DNA of 64,000 nucleotides. Source: Aquibium carbonis (lineage in GTDB: Bacteria; Pseudomonadota; Alphaproteobacteria; Rhizobiales; Rhizobiaceae). The position numbers were made by a program, and so were the translations under genes. The DNA lies in contig NZ_RWKW01000051.1 of the NCBI RefSeq assembly GCF_003970795.1, positions 1-64,000 on the forward strand, written 5' to 3'. A model generated the notes under the pieces. That model was not told the DNA's origin, searched no databases, and saw only the letters and a program-made list of their open reading frames with translations. Shown one piece after another: positions 20,043-28,624 of this stretch (position 1 is the first letter of the stretch; each line of letters begins with the position of its first letter).

Positions 20043-20945
20043 ATGAACAGTCAAGCCTCGATCCCCAAGGCCGCGCTCTGGATGGGCGGCTGGCTCGTCC
20101 TGATGCTGACCATGACGGTTGCGGGACGCGAAGCCACCCGCAACCTCGACCTGTTCCAGATCATGGTCATGCGCTCGGTGATCGGGCTTGTCATGCTGAT
20201 GCCCCTGGTCATGCTGGCCGGCGGCTTTCGTTCCGTGCGCACGACGGCGATCGGGCAGCATGTCGGCCGCAACGTCGTGCATTATGGCGGCCAGTATCTG
20301 TGGCTCTACGCCCTGACGCTGATCCCGATCGCGCAGCTGATCTCGATCGAGTTCACGATGCCGATCTGGACGGCGATCCTGGCCGCGCTGTTCCTTGGCG
20401 AACGCATCGGCTGGCGCAAGGCCGTCTCCATCGCGCTGGGGCTGGCCGGCGTCGCGATCATCGTGCGGCCGGGCGCCGACACGATCAATGTCGGCCAAGT
20501 GCTGGCGCTGGCCTCGGCGGTGGCTTTCGCGATCTCGGTGATCATGGTCAAGGCGCTGACGCGGCGCGACAGCGTCACCGCCATCATCTTCTGGATGCTG
20601 GTCATCCAGACCGTGCTCGGGCTGGTTCCGGCGCTGCTGGTCTGGACGACGCCGACGGCCGTCGACTGGCCGTGGATCCTGCTGGTGTCGTTCTGCGGCA
20701 CCTTCTCGCACTACTGCATGGCGCGCGCGATGGTGCATGCCGAAGCGACCATCGTCGTGCCGATGGACTTCCTGCGCGTGCCGCTCGCCGCCGTCCTCGG
20801 CTACCTCGTCTATGCCGAGGCGATCGACATGTTCACGGCGCTCGGCGGGGCGCTGATCCTGTTTGGCAACCTGTTGAACCTGCGGCGCGGCGGCACGGCG
20901 CGAATTCCCCCAAAGGAAAGCCACGCAGATGGGGAAAAGCCCTGA
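20043..20945 (+). CDS. DMT-superfamily (EamA) permease
   Basis: The 300-residue protein has ten hydrophobic helices in two EamA repeats: the first ends near LGLAGVAIIVRPG (about residues 135-147), the second near ALGGALILFGNLLNLRR (about 265-281). Such drug/metabolite transporters usually export or exchange small metabolites. It stands between the first transport operon and the second ABC cassette, 129 bases from the latter; the two may be cotranscribed. The start at 20043 gives the family-length first helix; no good ribosome-binding site is visible. Confidence 0.82.
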   Translation: MNSQASIPKAALWMGGWLVLMLTMTVAGREATRNLDLFQIMVMRSVIGLVMLMPLVMLAGGFRSVRTTAIGQHVGRNVVHYGGQYLWLYALTLIPIAQLISIEFTMPIWTAILAALFLGERIGWRKAVSIALGLAGVAIIVRPGADTINVGQVLALASAVAFAISVIMVKALTRRDSVTAIIFWMLVIQTVLGLVPALLVWTTPTAVDWPWILLVSFCGTFSHYCMARAMVHAEATIVVPMDFLRVPLAAVLGYLVYAEAIDMFTALGGALILFGNLLNLRRGGTARIPPKESHADGEKP

Positions 20946-21074
20946 AAGGGGCGCCCCAGGCCGGCTTTTCCTTGTCAACGCCGTCCGGGCCGGTCTATCA
21001 CCGGGCGACATCCGGGATGGCGAGAAATGGCGCGGGAAGCGCCCCGCCCGACCGAAGGGGAGCACGGCGGGAGC

Positions 21075-21857
21075 ATGCCGACCATCATTGACGTCCAGGA
21101 CGTGTCGAAGCGCTTCGGCAACGTGCTTGCGGTCGACCATTGCTCGCTGTCGGTCGAGAAGGGCTCGATCACAGGATTGATCGGTCCCAACGGCGCCGGC
21201 AAGACGACGCTCTTCAACATGGTGGCGGGTGCGTTTCCCCCCTCTTCCGGCCGCATCCTGCTCGACGGCGAGGACGTGACCGGGCTGAAGGCGCATGAAC
21301 TGTTCGGGCGCGGCCTGCTGCGCACGTTCCAGATCGCGCAGGACTTTTCCAACATGACGGCGATCGAGAACCTGATGATGGTTCCGGCCGGCCAGGCGGG
21401 CGAGAACCTTTTCTCCGCCTGCTTTCGCCGCGGCGCGGTGTTGCGGGAGGAGGCGGAGGTGCGCCGCCGCGCCGAGGAGGTCATCGACGTCATCCGGCTC
21501 GAGCACGTGAAGAACGAGCGGGCGGGCAATCTCTCCGGCGGGCAAAAGAAGCTGCTCGAACTGGGCCGCGTGATGATGACGAAACCGCGCGTCGTGCTGC
21601 TCGACGAGATCGCGGCCGGCGTCAACCGCACGCTTCTCAACGACCTCGCCGCGGTGGTGCAGCGTCTCAACCGCGAGGAAGGCCTCACCTTCTTCGTCAT
21701 CGAGCACGACATGGACCTGATCGCCCGGCTGTGCGACCCGGTGATCGTGATGGCAGCCGGCAGCGTGATGATGCAGGGGCCGATGTCGCAGATCCGCAAC
21801 GATCCCGAGGTGATCGAGGCCTATTTCGGCGGTTCGCCGGCCGTGGAGGCGCATTGA
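21075..21857 (+). CDS. ABC transporter ATP-binding protein, LivG type (second cassette)
   Basis: The 260-residue ATPase has Walker A GPNGAGKTT (about residues 39-47), Q-loop TFQIAQDFSNMTAIENL, a short insertion rich in charged residues (about 115-140), signature LSGGQKKLLELG, Walker B VVLLDEIAAGVN and switch His in FFVIEHDMD. In the D-loop region, AAGVN replaces the common PTAGLNP, which is typical of LivG. The start follows GGCGGGAGC. Its TGA shares one base with the next ATG. Confidence 0.88.
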   Translation: MPTIIDVQDVSKRFGNVLAVDHCSLSVEKGSITGLIGPNGAGKTTLFNMVAGAFPPSSGRILLDGEDVTGLKAHELFGRGLLRTFQIAQDFSNMTAIENLMMVPAGQAGENLFSACFRRGAVLREEAEVRRRAEEVIDVIRLEHVKNERAGNLSGGQKKLLELGRVMMTKPRVVLLDEIAAGVNRTLLNDLAAVVQRLNREEGLTFFVIEHDMDLIARLCDPVIVMAAGSVMMQGPMSQIRNDPEVIEAYFGGSPAVEAH

Positions 21858-22576
21858 TGCCGCTGCTGGAGATGACGAACATCCATGGCGGCTACGGCGG
21901 CGCCAACATCCTCAACGGCGTGTCGATCGCCATCGAGGCCAACCAGATCGGCGTCATCGTCGGCCCCAACGGCGCCGGCAAGTCGACGACGCTGAAGGCG
22001 CTCTTCGGGCTGCTGACGGTCAGCGAAGGCAGCATCGTCTTCGACGGCAAGACGGTCACCAACATGGCGCCGGAAAAGCTGGTGCTGCAAGGCCTGTCCT
22101 ACGTGCCGCAGGAGTTCAACGTCTTCCCGACCATGTCGGTGGAGGAAAACCTGGAGATGGGCGCCTATGTGCGCCGCGATTCCTTCCGCCACCTGATCGA
22201 CCAGGTCTACGACTACTTTCCGCCGCTGAAGGACAAGCGCCGGCAGCCGGCCGGCGAACTGTCGGGCGGCCAGCGCCAGATGGTGGCGATCGGCCGCGCG
22301 CTGATGACGGAGCCGCGCCTGCTTCTCCTCGACGAGCCGACGGCTGGGCTTTCGCCGCGCTACATGGGCGAGATCTTCGACCGCATCATCGCGGTGAACA
22401 AGGCCGGCGTCGGCATCCTGATGGTCGAGCAGAATGCCCGCCAGGCGCTGGCGCTGGCGCATCGCGGCTTCGTGCTGGCCGGCGGCCAGAACCGCTTCAC
22501 CGGGACAGGAGCCGAGCTGCTCGCCGATCCCGAGGTGGCGAAGAGCTTTCTGGGCGGAGGAGCCGACCATGCCTGA
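21857..22576 (+). CDS. ABC transporter ATP-binding protein, LivF type (second cassette)
   Basis: The 239-residue ATPase has Walker A GPNGAGKSTTL, Q-loop VPQEFNVFPTMSVEENLEMG (LivF pattern), signature LSGGQRQMVAIG, Walker B LLLLDEPTAGLSP and MVEQNARQAL at the switch region, where Gln replaces the expected His-type motif as in many LivF proteins. It overlaps the next permease gene by 8 bases. Confidence 0.88.
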   Translation: MPLLEMTNIHGGYGGANILNGVSIAIEANQIGVIVGPNGAGKSTTLKALFGLLTVSEGSIVFDGKTVTNMAPEKLVLQGLSYVPQEFNVFPTMSVEENLEMGAYVRRDSFRHLIDQVYDYFPPLKDKRRQPAGELSGGQRQMVAIGRALMTEPRLLLLDEPTAGLSPRYMGEIFDRIIAVNKAGVGILMVEQNARQALALAHRGFVLAGGQNRFTGTGAELLADPEVAKSFLGGGADHA

Positions 22577-23600
22577 AGCCGGCCTGCTTGCCATCCTGCC
22601 GATGAACGAACTCGTGTTCTTCCTCAACAAGGTGGTCATCGCCGGGCTGATCATCGGTTCGGTCTATGCGCTCGGCGCCGTCGGCGTGACGCTGATCTTC
22701 GGCATCCTGCGCTTCGCCCATTTCCCGCATGGCGACATGATGACGGCCGGCGCCTTCGTGGCGCTCGTCCTCTTGTGGATGTTCCCGGGCGTGGGCGCGG
22801 CCGTCGGCCTGCCGACCGCCTTCGTGCTGATGCCGATCGCCATGGCGGTGACGGCCCTCCTTGCCGTCGGGCTCGACCGGATGTTCTACCGGCCGATGCG
22901 CAAGTCAGGCGTGAAGCCGGTCGTCATGGTGATGACCTCGATCGGCGTCATGCTGATGATGCAGGGGCTGCTGCGCCTGTTTGCCGGCACCGGCACGCGC
23001 CAGCTCTACGCCGACACCGACGACAAGGACATCTACCGCATCCCGCTCGGCGGACGCGACCTCGTCATCACCGAGCCGCAACTCATGCTCTTCGCCACGA
23101 CGATCGTCGCCGTCGTGGCGCTGCACATGTTCCTCACCCGCTCGCGCATGGGCAAGGCGATGCGGGCCGTCTCCGACAATCCCGACCTCGCGCGGGTCTC
23201 GGGCATCTCGATCGACCATGTCGTGCGCACCACCTGGCTGATCGCAGGCGCGCTGGCCGCGGCCGGCGGAACGCTGCTGGCGCTCGACGTGACGCTGAAG
23301 CCCGACCTCTCCTACAACATCATCCTGCCGATCTTCGCGGCCGCCATCGTCGGCGGCGTCGGCCAACCCTACGGCGCGATCGCCGGCGGGCTGCTCGTCG
23401 GCTTCAGCGAGACGCTGGCCGTGTTCAACTGGTCGGTGCTGCTGCGCCCGATGAGGCCCTACCTGCCCGAATTCATCGAGATCCCGGCCAAGCTCGCCTT
23501 CGTGCCGACGGAGTACAAGATCGTCGTTCCCTTCTTCATCCTGATCGCGGTGCTGATCTGGCGCCCGACCGGCCTCTTCAAGGGGAGGGTCAACAATTGA
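22569..23600 (+). CDS. ABC transporter permease, LivH type (second cassette)
   Basis: The 343-residue membrane protein has LivH features: VYALGAVGVTLIFGILRFAHFPHGDMMTAGAF (about residues 35-66) and the ATPase-contact loop RMGKAMRAVSDNPDLARVSGI (about 192-212). The N-terminal extension MPEAGLLAILPMNELVF is normal for this subgroup. Several residues of the last helix match LivH ends (VLIWRPTGLFKG). The following permease starts within its stop codon. Confidence 0.87.
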   Translation: MPEAGLLAILPMNELVFFLNKVVIAGLIIGSVYALGAVGVTLIFGILRFAHFPHGDMMTAGAFVALVLLWMFPGVGAAVGLPTAFVLMPIAMAVTALLAVGLDRMFYRPMRKSGVKPVVMVMTSIGVMLMMQGLLRLFAGTGTRQLYADTDDKDIYRIPLGGRDLVITEPQLMLFATTIVAVVALHMFLTRSRMGKAMRAVSDNPDLARVSGISIDHVVRTTWLIAGALAAAGGTLLALDVTLKPDLSYNIILPIFAAAIVGGVGQPYGAIAGGLLVGFSETLAVFNWSVLLRPMRPYLPEFIEIPAKLAFVPTEYKIVVPFFILIAVLIWRPTGLFKGRVNN

Positions 23601-24862
23601 ACCCGTCGCTGCGCGAAGCCGGCCTTTTTGCCGGGCTCATCCTCCTCGTCGCCGGCATCTTCGCCTGGCTCGGCGCCGCCTATGGCGTGCGCATGCTGGT
23701 GGAAGCGTCCTGCTATGCCATCATCGCGCTCGGCCTCACCATCCAGTGGGGCTATGCCGGGCTGTTCAACGTCGGCCTGATGGGCTTCGTGGCGATCGCA
23801 GCCTTCACCACGGTTCTCATTTCCTACCCGGTGAACGACGTCTTCTGGAGCGGCGACGGGCCGTGGATGCTGGGCCAGGCCGCGCTGACGCTCGCGATCG
23901 GCGTGGCCATCACCCTCCTCCTGTCGCGCTCGACGCGCATCGGCGTCCCGAAGGGCCTGCGGACGGCGCTGACGCTGGTGGCCGCCGCGATCACCTATCT
24001 CGCCGTGCAGGGCCAGCTCGACCCGGCCGCCACGCTGATCGAGCGCGAGGCGGGCTTCATCGGCGGCTTCGGCCTGCCGGTCTGGATGGGCTGGGCGGCG
24101 GGCGGCGTCGTTGCCGGGCTGCTCGGCTGGGCCATGGGGCGCATCACGCTCGGGCTCAGGGCCGACTACATGGCCATCGCCACGCTCGGCATCGCCGAGA
24201 TCGTCAAGGCCTTCCTCAAGAACGCCGACTGGCTGACGCGCGGCACGCTGACCGTCTCGCCCCTGCCCTGGCCGGTGCCGACGCCGCAGGAGCTGGGCTT
24301 CGTCGCCTCGCGCTCGGCCTACCTGGCCGTGACGGCGGTGATGATCGTCGTGCTCTACGTGCTCCTGGAACGCGCCTGGCACTCGCCCTGGGGCCGCATG
24401 ATGCGCGCCATCCGCGACAACGAGGTCTCGGCGGCCGCGATGGGCAAGGACATCAACCGGCGGCGGCTGGAGATGTTCGTCGTCGGCAATTTCATCATCG
24501 GCCTCGGCGGCGCCGCGCTCATCACCTTCACGACGATCTTCGATCCCTCGTCCTTCGCGCCGCTCAACCACACCTTCCTGATCTGGGTGATGGTCATCCT
24601 CGGCGGCGCCGGCAACAATCTGGGCGCGATCTTCGGCGCCCTGCTGGTCTACGTCATCTGGATCATGTCGGAGCCGGTGGCGATCTTCCTGTTCACCAAT
24701 GCCGAGCAACTGGGCGAGCGCCTGTTCGGATGGGAGGCGCCCGCCGATCTCTACACCCGCGCGTTGCAGATGCGGGTCTTCGTGATCGGGCTGACCATCA
24801 CGCTGGTGCTGCGCTTCGCGCCGAAGGGCCTGCTGCCGGAGAAGGTGGTCAAGTACGACTGA
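23597..24862 (+). CDS. ABC transporter permease, LivM type (second cassette)
   Basis: At 421 residues it is about 100 longer than a typical LivM; the extra length lies in the middle (about residues 75-160) and adds hydrophobic helices. LivM features are GYAGLFNVGLMGFVAIAAF, LGLRADYMAIATLGIAEIV and the ATPase-contact loop WGRMMRAIRDNEVSAAAMGKD. The TTG start at 23597 overlaps the preceding stop and lies 8 bases after AAGGGGAGGG. Long LivM proteins of this kind occur in amide/urea-type or uncharacterised alphaproteobacterial systems. Confidence 0.85.
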   Translation: MNPSLREAGLFAGLILLVAGIFAWLGAAYGVRMLVEASCYAIIALGLTIQWGYAGLFNVGLMGFVAIAAFTTVLISYPVNDVFWSGDGPWMLGQAALTLAIGVAITLLLSRSTRIGVPKGLRTALTLVAAAITYLAVQGQLDPAATLIEREAGFIGGFGLPVWMGWAAGGVVAGLLGWAMGRITLGLRADYMAIATLGIAEIVKAFLKNADWLTRGTLTVSPLPWPVPTPQELGFVASRSAYLAVTAVMIVVLYVLLERAWHSPWGRMMRAIRDNEVSAAAMGKDINRRRLEMFVVGNFIIGLGGAALITFTTIFDPSSFAPLNHTFLIWVMVILGGAGNNLGAIFGALLVYVIWIMSEPVAIFLFTNAEQLGERLFGWEAPADLYTRALQMRVFVIGLTITLVLRFAPKGLLPEKVVKYD

Positions 24863-24889
24863 CGAGACCGACGCGGGATACGGTCGGGC

Positions 24890-25258
24890 TCAGGCCGGGT
24901 CGCGCTCCTGGCGCAGGCGGGCGACCTGCGCAGTGACGATCAGTTCGATGACGTCGTAGGGAACCTCCGTCTCCAGCGGGAAGCGGACGGTGTCCTTCCA
25001 GTCGCGCCACGGCGCGATCTTCTCCTCGTAATCGGGCGAACCGCGATAGACCGGATAGAGGCCGACATGCCTCTTCCACGCGGCATAGTAGACGATGCTG
25101 GCGCCGTCGAGCAGCGCGGTCGGCATGCCGTAGCGGATCGCCTCCTGCGCGCCCGGCGCAACGCTTGCGATCAGTTCCCTGATCCGGACCATGATGGTGC
25201 GCGGGAGTTCCGGAAGCGCTTCAAGGTAGGTGTCTACGGATTCGAACGTCTCTGCCAT
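24890..25258 (-). CDS. DUF1801 domain protein
   Basis: This 122-residue soluble protein is of the DUF1801/YdhG type: the motif EAIRYGMPTALLDGASIVYYAAWKRHVGLYP (about residues 38-68) is the family core, followed by GTVRF-like DTVRFPLETEVPYDVIELIV. The fold resembles frataxin and iron chaperones, but the function is unknown. It is convergent with the second ABC cassette and separated from the binding-protein gene by a terminator, so it is probably transcribed separately. Confidence 0.8.
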   Translation of the reverse strand: MAETFESVDTYLEALPELPRTIMVRIRELIASVAPGAQEAIRYGMPTALLDGASIVYYAAWKRHVGLYPVYRGSPDYEEKIAPWRDWKDTVRFPLETEVPYDVIELIVTAQVARLRQERDPA

Positions 25259-25350
25259 GGCCTGCCCCGATCACGGTTGGCGGATCATAAGCAGGACTCC
25301 ACCGGCGCGTCCATCGGCAGATTGCAACCGGGGGATGACGCATCGGCATG

Positions 25351-25384
25351 AAAAGGCCGGAGCATCGGCAAGGATGCTCCGGCC
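25351..25384 (-). terminator. Rho-independent terminator of the binding-protein gene
   Basis: On the minus strand GGCCGGAGCATC pairs perfectly with GATGCTCCGGCC across a six-base loop and is followed at once by TTTT. It stands 32 bases after the stop codon of the gene at 25416-26627. Confidence 0.85.
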
Positions 25385-25415
25385 CCGATCGATCGGCGAT
25401 CGGCCTGGCGGCGGG

Positions 25416-26627
25416 CTACTTGACCTCGCCGACTTCCTTGAAGCCCGAGCCCTCGACGACCATCTCGATGATGACGCCGGGCACGTCGCCGGCCTCGTCG
25501 AACTCGAGCGCGCCGGAGGCGCCTTCGTAGTTGATGTCCGCACCTTCGGCGATCAGCTTCTTCGCTTTTTCCCACTCGCCCGGATAGATCGGCTCGCCGG
25601 GCGCGCTGGCGACCTCGCGCAGGGCCGCGCTGAGGCCGGCACGATCGGCCGAACCGTTCTTCTGGATCGCAAGCGCCAGAAGGAAGGCGGCGTCGTAGGA
25701 CTGCGGGCCGAAGGAGGCGTTGGGATCGATGCCGCCGGCCTGGGCGAGATCGGCGTAGAGCGCCGTTCCGGGCGTCTCGGAGCGTCCGATCTTGGTGCCG
25801 ATGAAGCCGTCGAGCTTGCCCTCGCCGATGGCGGTGACGAGGCTGTCGCCGACCATGCCGTCGCCGCCCGCGAAGTTGGCGAAGTCGCCGCTTTCCAGCG
25901 CCTGGCGGACGATGGTCTGGCCGGACCCGTCGACATAGGCGAGCACCACCAGCATGTCGGCGCCCGACGATGCGAGCGAGCCGATCTCGGCGCGATAGTC
26001 GGCCTTGCCGTCCTCATGCGCCTCGTTTGCCGCAACCGTGCCGCCCAGCGCCTCGAAGGACGACTTCAGCGCGTCGGCATAGCCCTTGCCGTAATCGTTG
26101 TTGACGTAGGTGACCGCGATGGTGTCGTGGCCCTTCGCCTTGAGGATCTTGGCCAGCACCTCGCCCGAATAGGCGTCGGACGGCGTGGTGCGGAACAGGA
26201 GGTCGTTGTCGTCGACCGACGTGACGGCCGGCGAGGTGGCCGAGGGCGACACGATGACGACGCCGCCGGGGATGGCGGCGCTGTTGGCGGCCGCGATCGT
26301 CTCGCCCGAGCAGAGCGGACCGACCAGCGCGGTCACCTTCTCGGCGTTGACCATCCGGTCGGCGGCGTTCGAGGCGGCCGTGGCGTCGATGCAGGTGGAG
26401 TCGGCCGACACGATCGACAGTTGACCGCCGAGGATGCCGCCCTGGGCATTGACGTGGTCGACGGCCAGCTTCGCCGCGTCGAAGATCGGCGGCACGAGGC
26501 TTTCGATCGGACCAGTGAAGCCGCCGAGGAAGCCGAGCTTGACGTCCTCGGCCTGAGCCGCGCCGGCCGCAACGAGCGCCGTCGTCGCGACGGTGGCCGC
26601 GATCAGGCTGCGAAACGCGTTACGCAT
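25416..26627 (-). CDS. ABC transporter periplasmic binding protein, LivK type (probably for the second cassette)
   Basis: The 403-residue receptor has a signal peptide (cleavage after GAAQA, about residue 26) and the type I periplasmic binding fold: VKLGFLGGFTGPIESLVPPI at the start, LVGPLCSGETIAAANSAAIPGGV, and YVNNDYGKGYADALKSSFEALGG at the first crossover. Two Cys (about residues 78 and 107) may form the usual disulfide. It is encoded opposite to the G-F-H-M genes at 21075-24862, which lack a receptor, so it is the natural partner. It has its own terminator. Confidence 0.87.
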   Translation of the reverse strand: MRNAFRSLIAATVATTALVAAGAAQAEDVKLGFLGGFTGPIESLVPPIFDAAKLAVDHVNAQGGILGGQLSIVSADSTCIDATAASNAADRMVNAEKVTALVGPLCSGETIAAANSAAIPGGVVIVSPSATSPAVTSVDDNDLLFRTTPSDAYSGEVLAKILKAKGHDTIAVTYVNNDYGKGYADALKSSFEALGGTVAANEAHEDGKADYRAEIGSLASSGADMLVVLAYVDGSGQTIVRQALESGDFANFAGGDGMVGDSLVTAIGEGKLDGFIGTKIGRSETPGTALYADLAQAGGIDPNASFGPQSYDAAFLLALAIQKNGSADRAGLSAALREVASAPGEPIYPGEWEKAKKLIAEGADINYEGASGALEFDEAGDVPGVIIEMVVEGSGFKEVGEVK

Positions 26628-26813
26628 GAAATGTCTCTCCCATCATGTCCGTGATTGTCTGTCCGGTTGCCGGACTGCCGTTCCCGCGCGCCGGACCTGC
26701 GGCGAAAACCGTGGCGCGATATTGGGTTGGCGCTTGTCGTTTGTAAAGCGCCACACACCGCAAGCCGATCGCCATCGAGGGCGGGCCGAAGGCGCAAGGA
26801 CACCGCTTCGCAC

Positions 26814-26835
26814 TTGACGTATGTAATAACATTAC
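26814..26835 (+). promoter_or_regulatory. Probable promoter with a Zur-like operator
   Basis: A TTGACG -35-like element (26814-26819) is followed by the dyad GTAATAACATTAC (26823-26835) in an AT-rich patch, 68 bases before the metal-receptor ATG. Zur boxes of alphaproteobacteria have a TGTTATaacATAAC-like core; this site is close but not identical. Repression by zinc-loaded Zur is inferred. Confidence 0.5.
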
Positions 26836-26902
26836 GTTAGTTCAGGCGGTTCGGTCCAAGCCCTGCCGTCGTGGCTGGACCCCGTCGAACAAGGAGCACA
26901 TC

Positions 26903-27931
26903 ATGCGTTCATTCGCGCTTGCCCTCGCGGGCTCGGTTTTTCTCGCCCCGGCCATGCTGTCCGCCGCCGCGGCGGAACCGCTGAAAGTGGTCGCCAGCTT
27001 TTCCATCATCGGCGATTTCGCCCAGAACGTCGGCGGCGACCGGATCGAGCTGATCACGCTGGTCGGCCCCAATGGCGACGCGCATGTCTACGAGCCGCGG
27101 CCGGCCGATGCGGCGGCGGTGTCGAGGGCCGACGTGGTGCTGGTCAACGGGCTGCATTTCGAAGGTTTTCTGACGCGCCTGACCGAAGCGAGCGGCAAGG
27201 ACGTGCCGGTGGTGGAGCTGACGCGCGGCGTGACGCCGATTTCCATGTCCGGGGACGCCCATCACGAGGACGAAGCCAAGGCCGACGACGACCACGACCA
27301 TGGCCACGATCATGCCGAAGACGACCACGGTCACGACCATGGCAAGGAGGCATCGCACGACCATGACCATGCGTCCGGGCATGGGCATCATCACCATGGC
27401 GACCTCGATCCGCACGCCTTCCAGTCGGTGCCGAACGCGAAGATCTACGTGCGCAACATCGCCGACGCCTTCTGCGAACTCGATTCCGAGGGATGCGAAA
27501 GCTACCGGCAGAACGCCGCCGCCTACACGGCCGAACTGGACGCGCTCGATGCGGAGCTGCGGGCGACGGTCGCGTCGATCCCCGACGACAAGCGCACGCT
27601 GATCAGCTCGCACGACGCCTTCGGCTACCTTGCCGCCACCTATGGCCTGACCTTCCTCGCGCCCGAAGGCATCTCCACCGAATCCGAGGCGTCTGCCACG
27701 GACGTGGCGGCGCTGATCCGCCAGATCCGCGAAGACAAGGCATCGGCCGTCTTCGTCGAGAACATCACCAACACGCGGCTCATCGAGCAGATCGCCAGCG
27801 AGACCAACCTGACGATCGGCGGGACGCTCTACTCCGACGCGCTGTCGGACCCCGACGGGCCGGCCGGCACCTATATCGAGCTCATGCGCCACAACATCGA
27901 GACCATCGCAGCGGCCATTTCCGGCAGCTGA
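26903..27931 (+). CDS. Zinc ABC transporter substrate-binding protein with His-rich loop (ZnuA/AztC-like)
   Basis: The 342-residue periplasmic protein has a signal peptide (cleavage after SAAAA, about residue 24) and the cluster A-I metal receptor fold: VVASFSIIGDFAQNVGGDRI, PNGDAHVYEPRPAD with the first metal His (about residue 60), NGLHFEGFL, LDPHAFQSVPNAKIYVRNI with another metal His, and SSHDAFGYLA. Between about residues 115 and 168 is an Asp/His-rich loop (HDHGHDHAEDDHGHDHG type) found in ZnuA/AztC proteins that scavenge zinc. No permease or ATPase gene accompanies it here. A hairpin terminator follows. Confidence 0.88.
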   Translation: MRSFALALAGSVFLAPAMLSAAAAEPLKVVASFSIIGDFAQNVGGDRIELITLVGPNGDAHVYEPRPADAAAVSRADVVLVNGLHFEGFLTRLTEASGKDVPVVELTRGVTPISMSGDAHHEDEAKADDDHDHGHDHAEDDHGHDHGKEASHDHDHASGHGHHHHGDLDPHAFQSVPNAKIYVRNIADAFCELDSEGCESYRQNAAAYTAELDALDAELRATVASIPDDKRTLISSHDAFGYLAATYGLTFLAPEGISTESEASATDVAALIRQIREDKASAVFVENITNTRLIEQIASETNLTIGGTLYSDALSDPDGPAGTYIELMRHNIETIAAAISGS

Positions 27932-27949
27932 TCCCTTTCCGCAGCCTTG

Positions 27950-27985
27950 GGGGCGGCTCGCCTGCGCGGCCGCCCCGCTTTTCTT
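27950..27985 (+). terminator. Rho-independent terminator after the zinc receptor gene
   Basis: GGGGCGGC (27950-27957) pairs with GCCGCCCC (27969-27976) over an 11-base loop and is followed by GCTTTTCTT. It lies between the receptor gene and the convergent Lrp gene. Confidence 0.7.
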
Positions 27986-28017
27986 GACGGTCGCGCTGTG
28001 CGTCCGGATAAGCCCCG

Positions 28018-28479
28018 TCAGAGCGCGATCGCCGTTTCCTGCTTGATCTCCTTGAGCACGAGATTGGTGCGCACGTTGGCGATGCCCGGCAGGCGGAAGA
28101 GAAAGCGCTCCAGGAACTCGTTGTAGGCGGCGAGATCCGTGCACACCACGCGCAAATGATAGTCCGCCTCGCCGGTGGTGGCGTGGCAGTCGAGCACCTC
28201 CGGGCGGCGGCGAACCTCCGAAATGAATGTCTCGACATGGCGTTCGTCGTGGCGCGACAAGGTCACGTGGACGATGGCGTGGAACGTCATGCCGACCGCC
28301 GGCGGATCCACGATCGCGCAATAGCGGCGGATGATCCCCGCATCCTCCAGCGCCCGGACCCGGCGCCAGCAGGCGGATGCCGACATGCCGGCGCGCTGGG
28401 CCAGGTCCTGGTTGGACAGGCGGCTGTCGGCCTGCAGCGCATTCAGGATGCGACGATCCTGCTCTTCCAGCTTTTCCAC
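28018..28479 (-). CDS. Lrp/AsnC-family transcriptional regulator
   Basis: The 153-residue protein has an N-terminal helix-turn-helix (LEEQDRRILNALQADSRLS, then NQDLAQRAGMSASACWRRVRALEDAGII) and a C-terminal RAM ligand domain (VLDCHATTGEADYHLRVVC, LPGIANVRTNLVLKEIK). The GTG at 28479 gives the family-standard start VEKLEEQDRRIL and lies behind GGGAGA; a longer form from 28581 is unlikely. It is divergent from the indolepyruvate oxidoreductase gene, 145 bases away, the usual arrangement for an Lrp activator of amino-acid catabolism. Confidence 0.88.
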   Translation of the reverse strand: MEKLEEQDRRILNALQADSRLSNQDLAQRAGMSASACWRRVRALEDAGIIRRYCAIVDPPAVGMTFHAIVHVTLSRHDERHVETFISEVRRRPEVLDCHATTGEADYHLRVVCTDLAAYNEFLERFLFRLPGIANVRTNLVLKEIKQETAIAL

Positions 28480-28624
28480 CCAGATGTCTCCCTGTGGTAA
28501 ATCCTGCCGCCTTGCAGCCTTCCAGCGGACTATGTCTCCCGATTGCGGTCGATCCTGCGCCATTCTGGTGAAACATTCCACCGCTTGGCGGGTAGAATGT
28601 CGCGCTTACCCAATGGGAGGTCCC

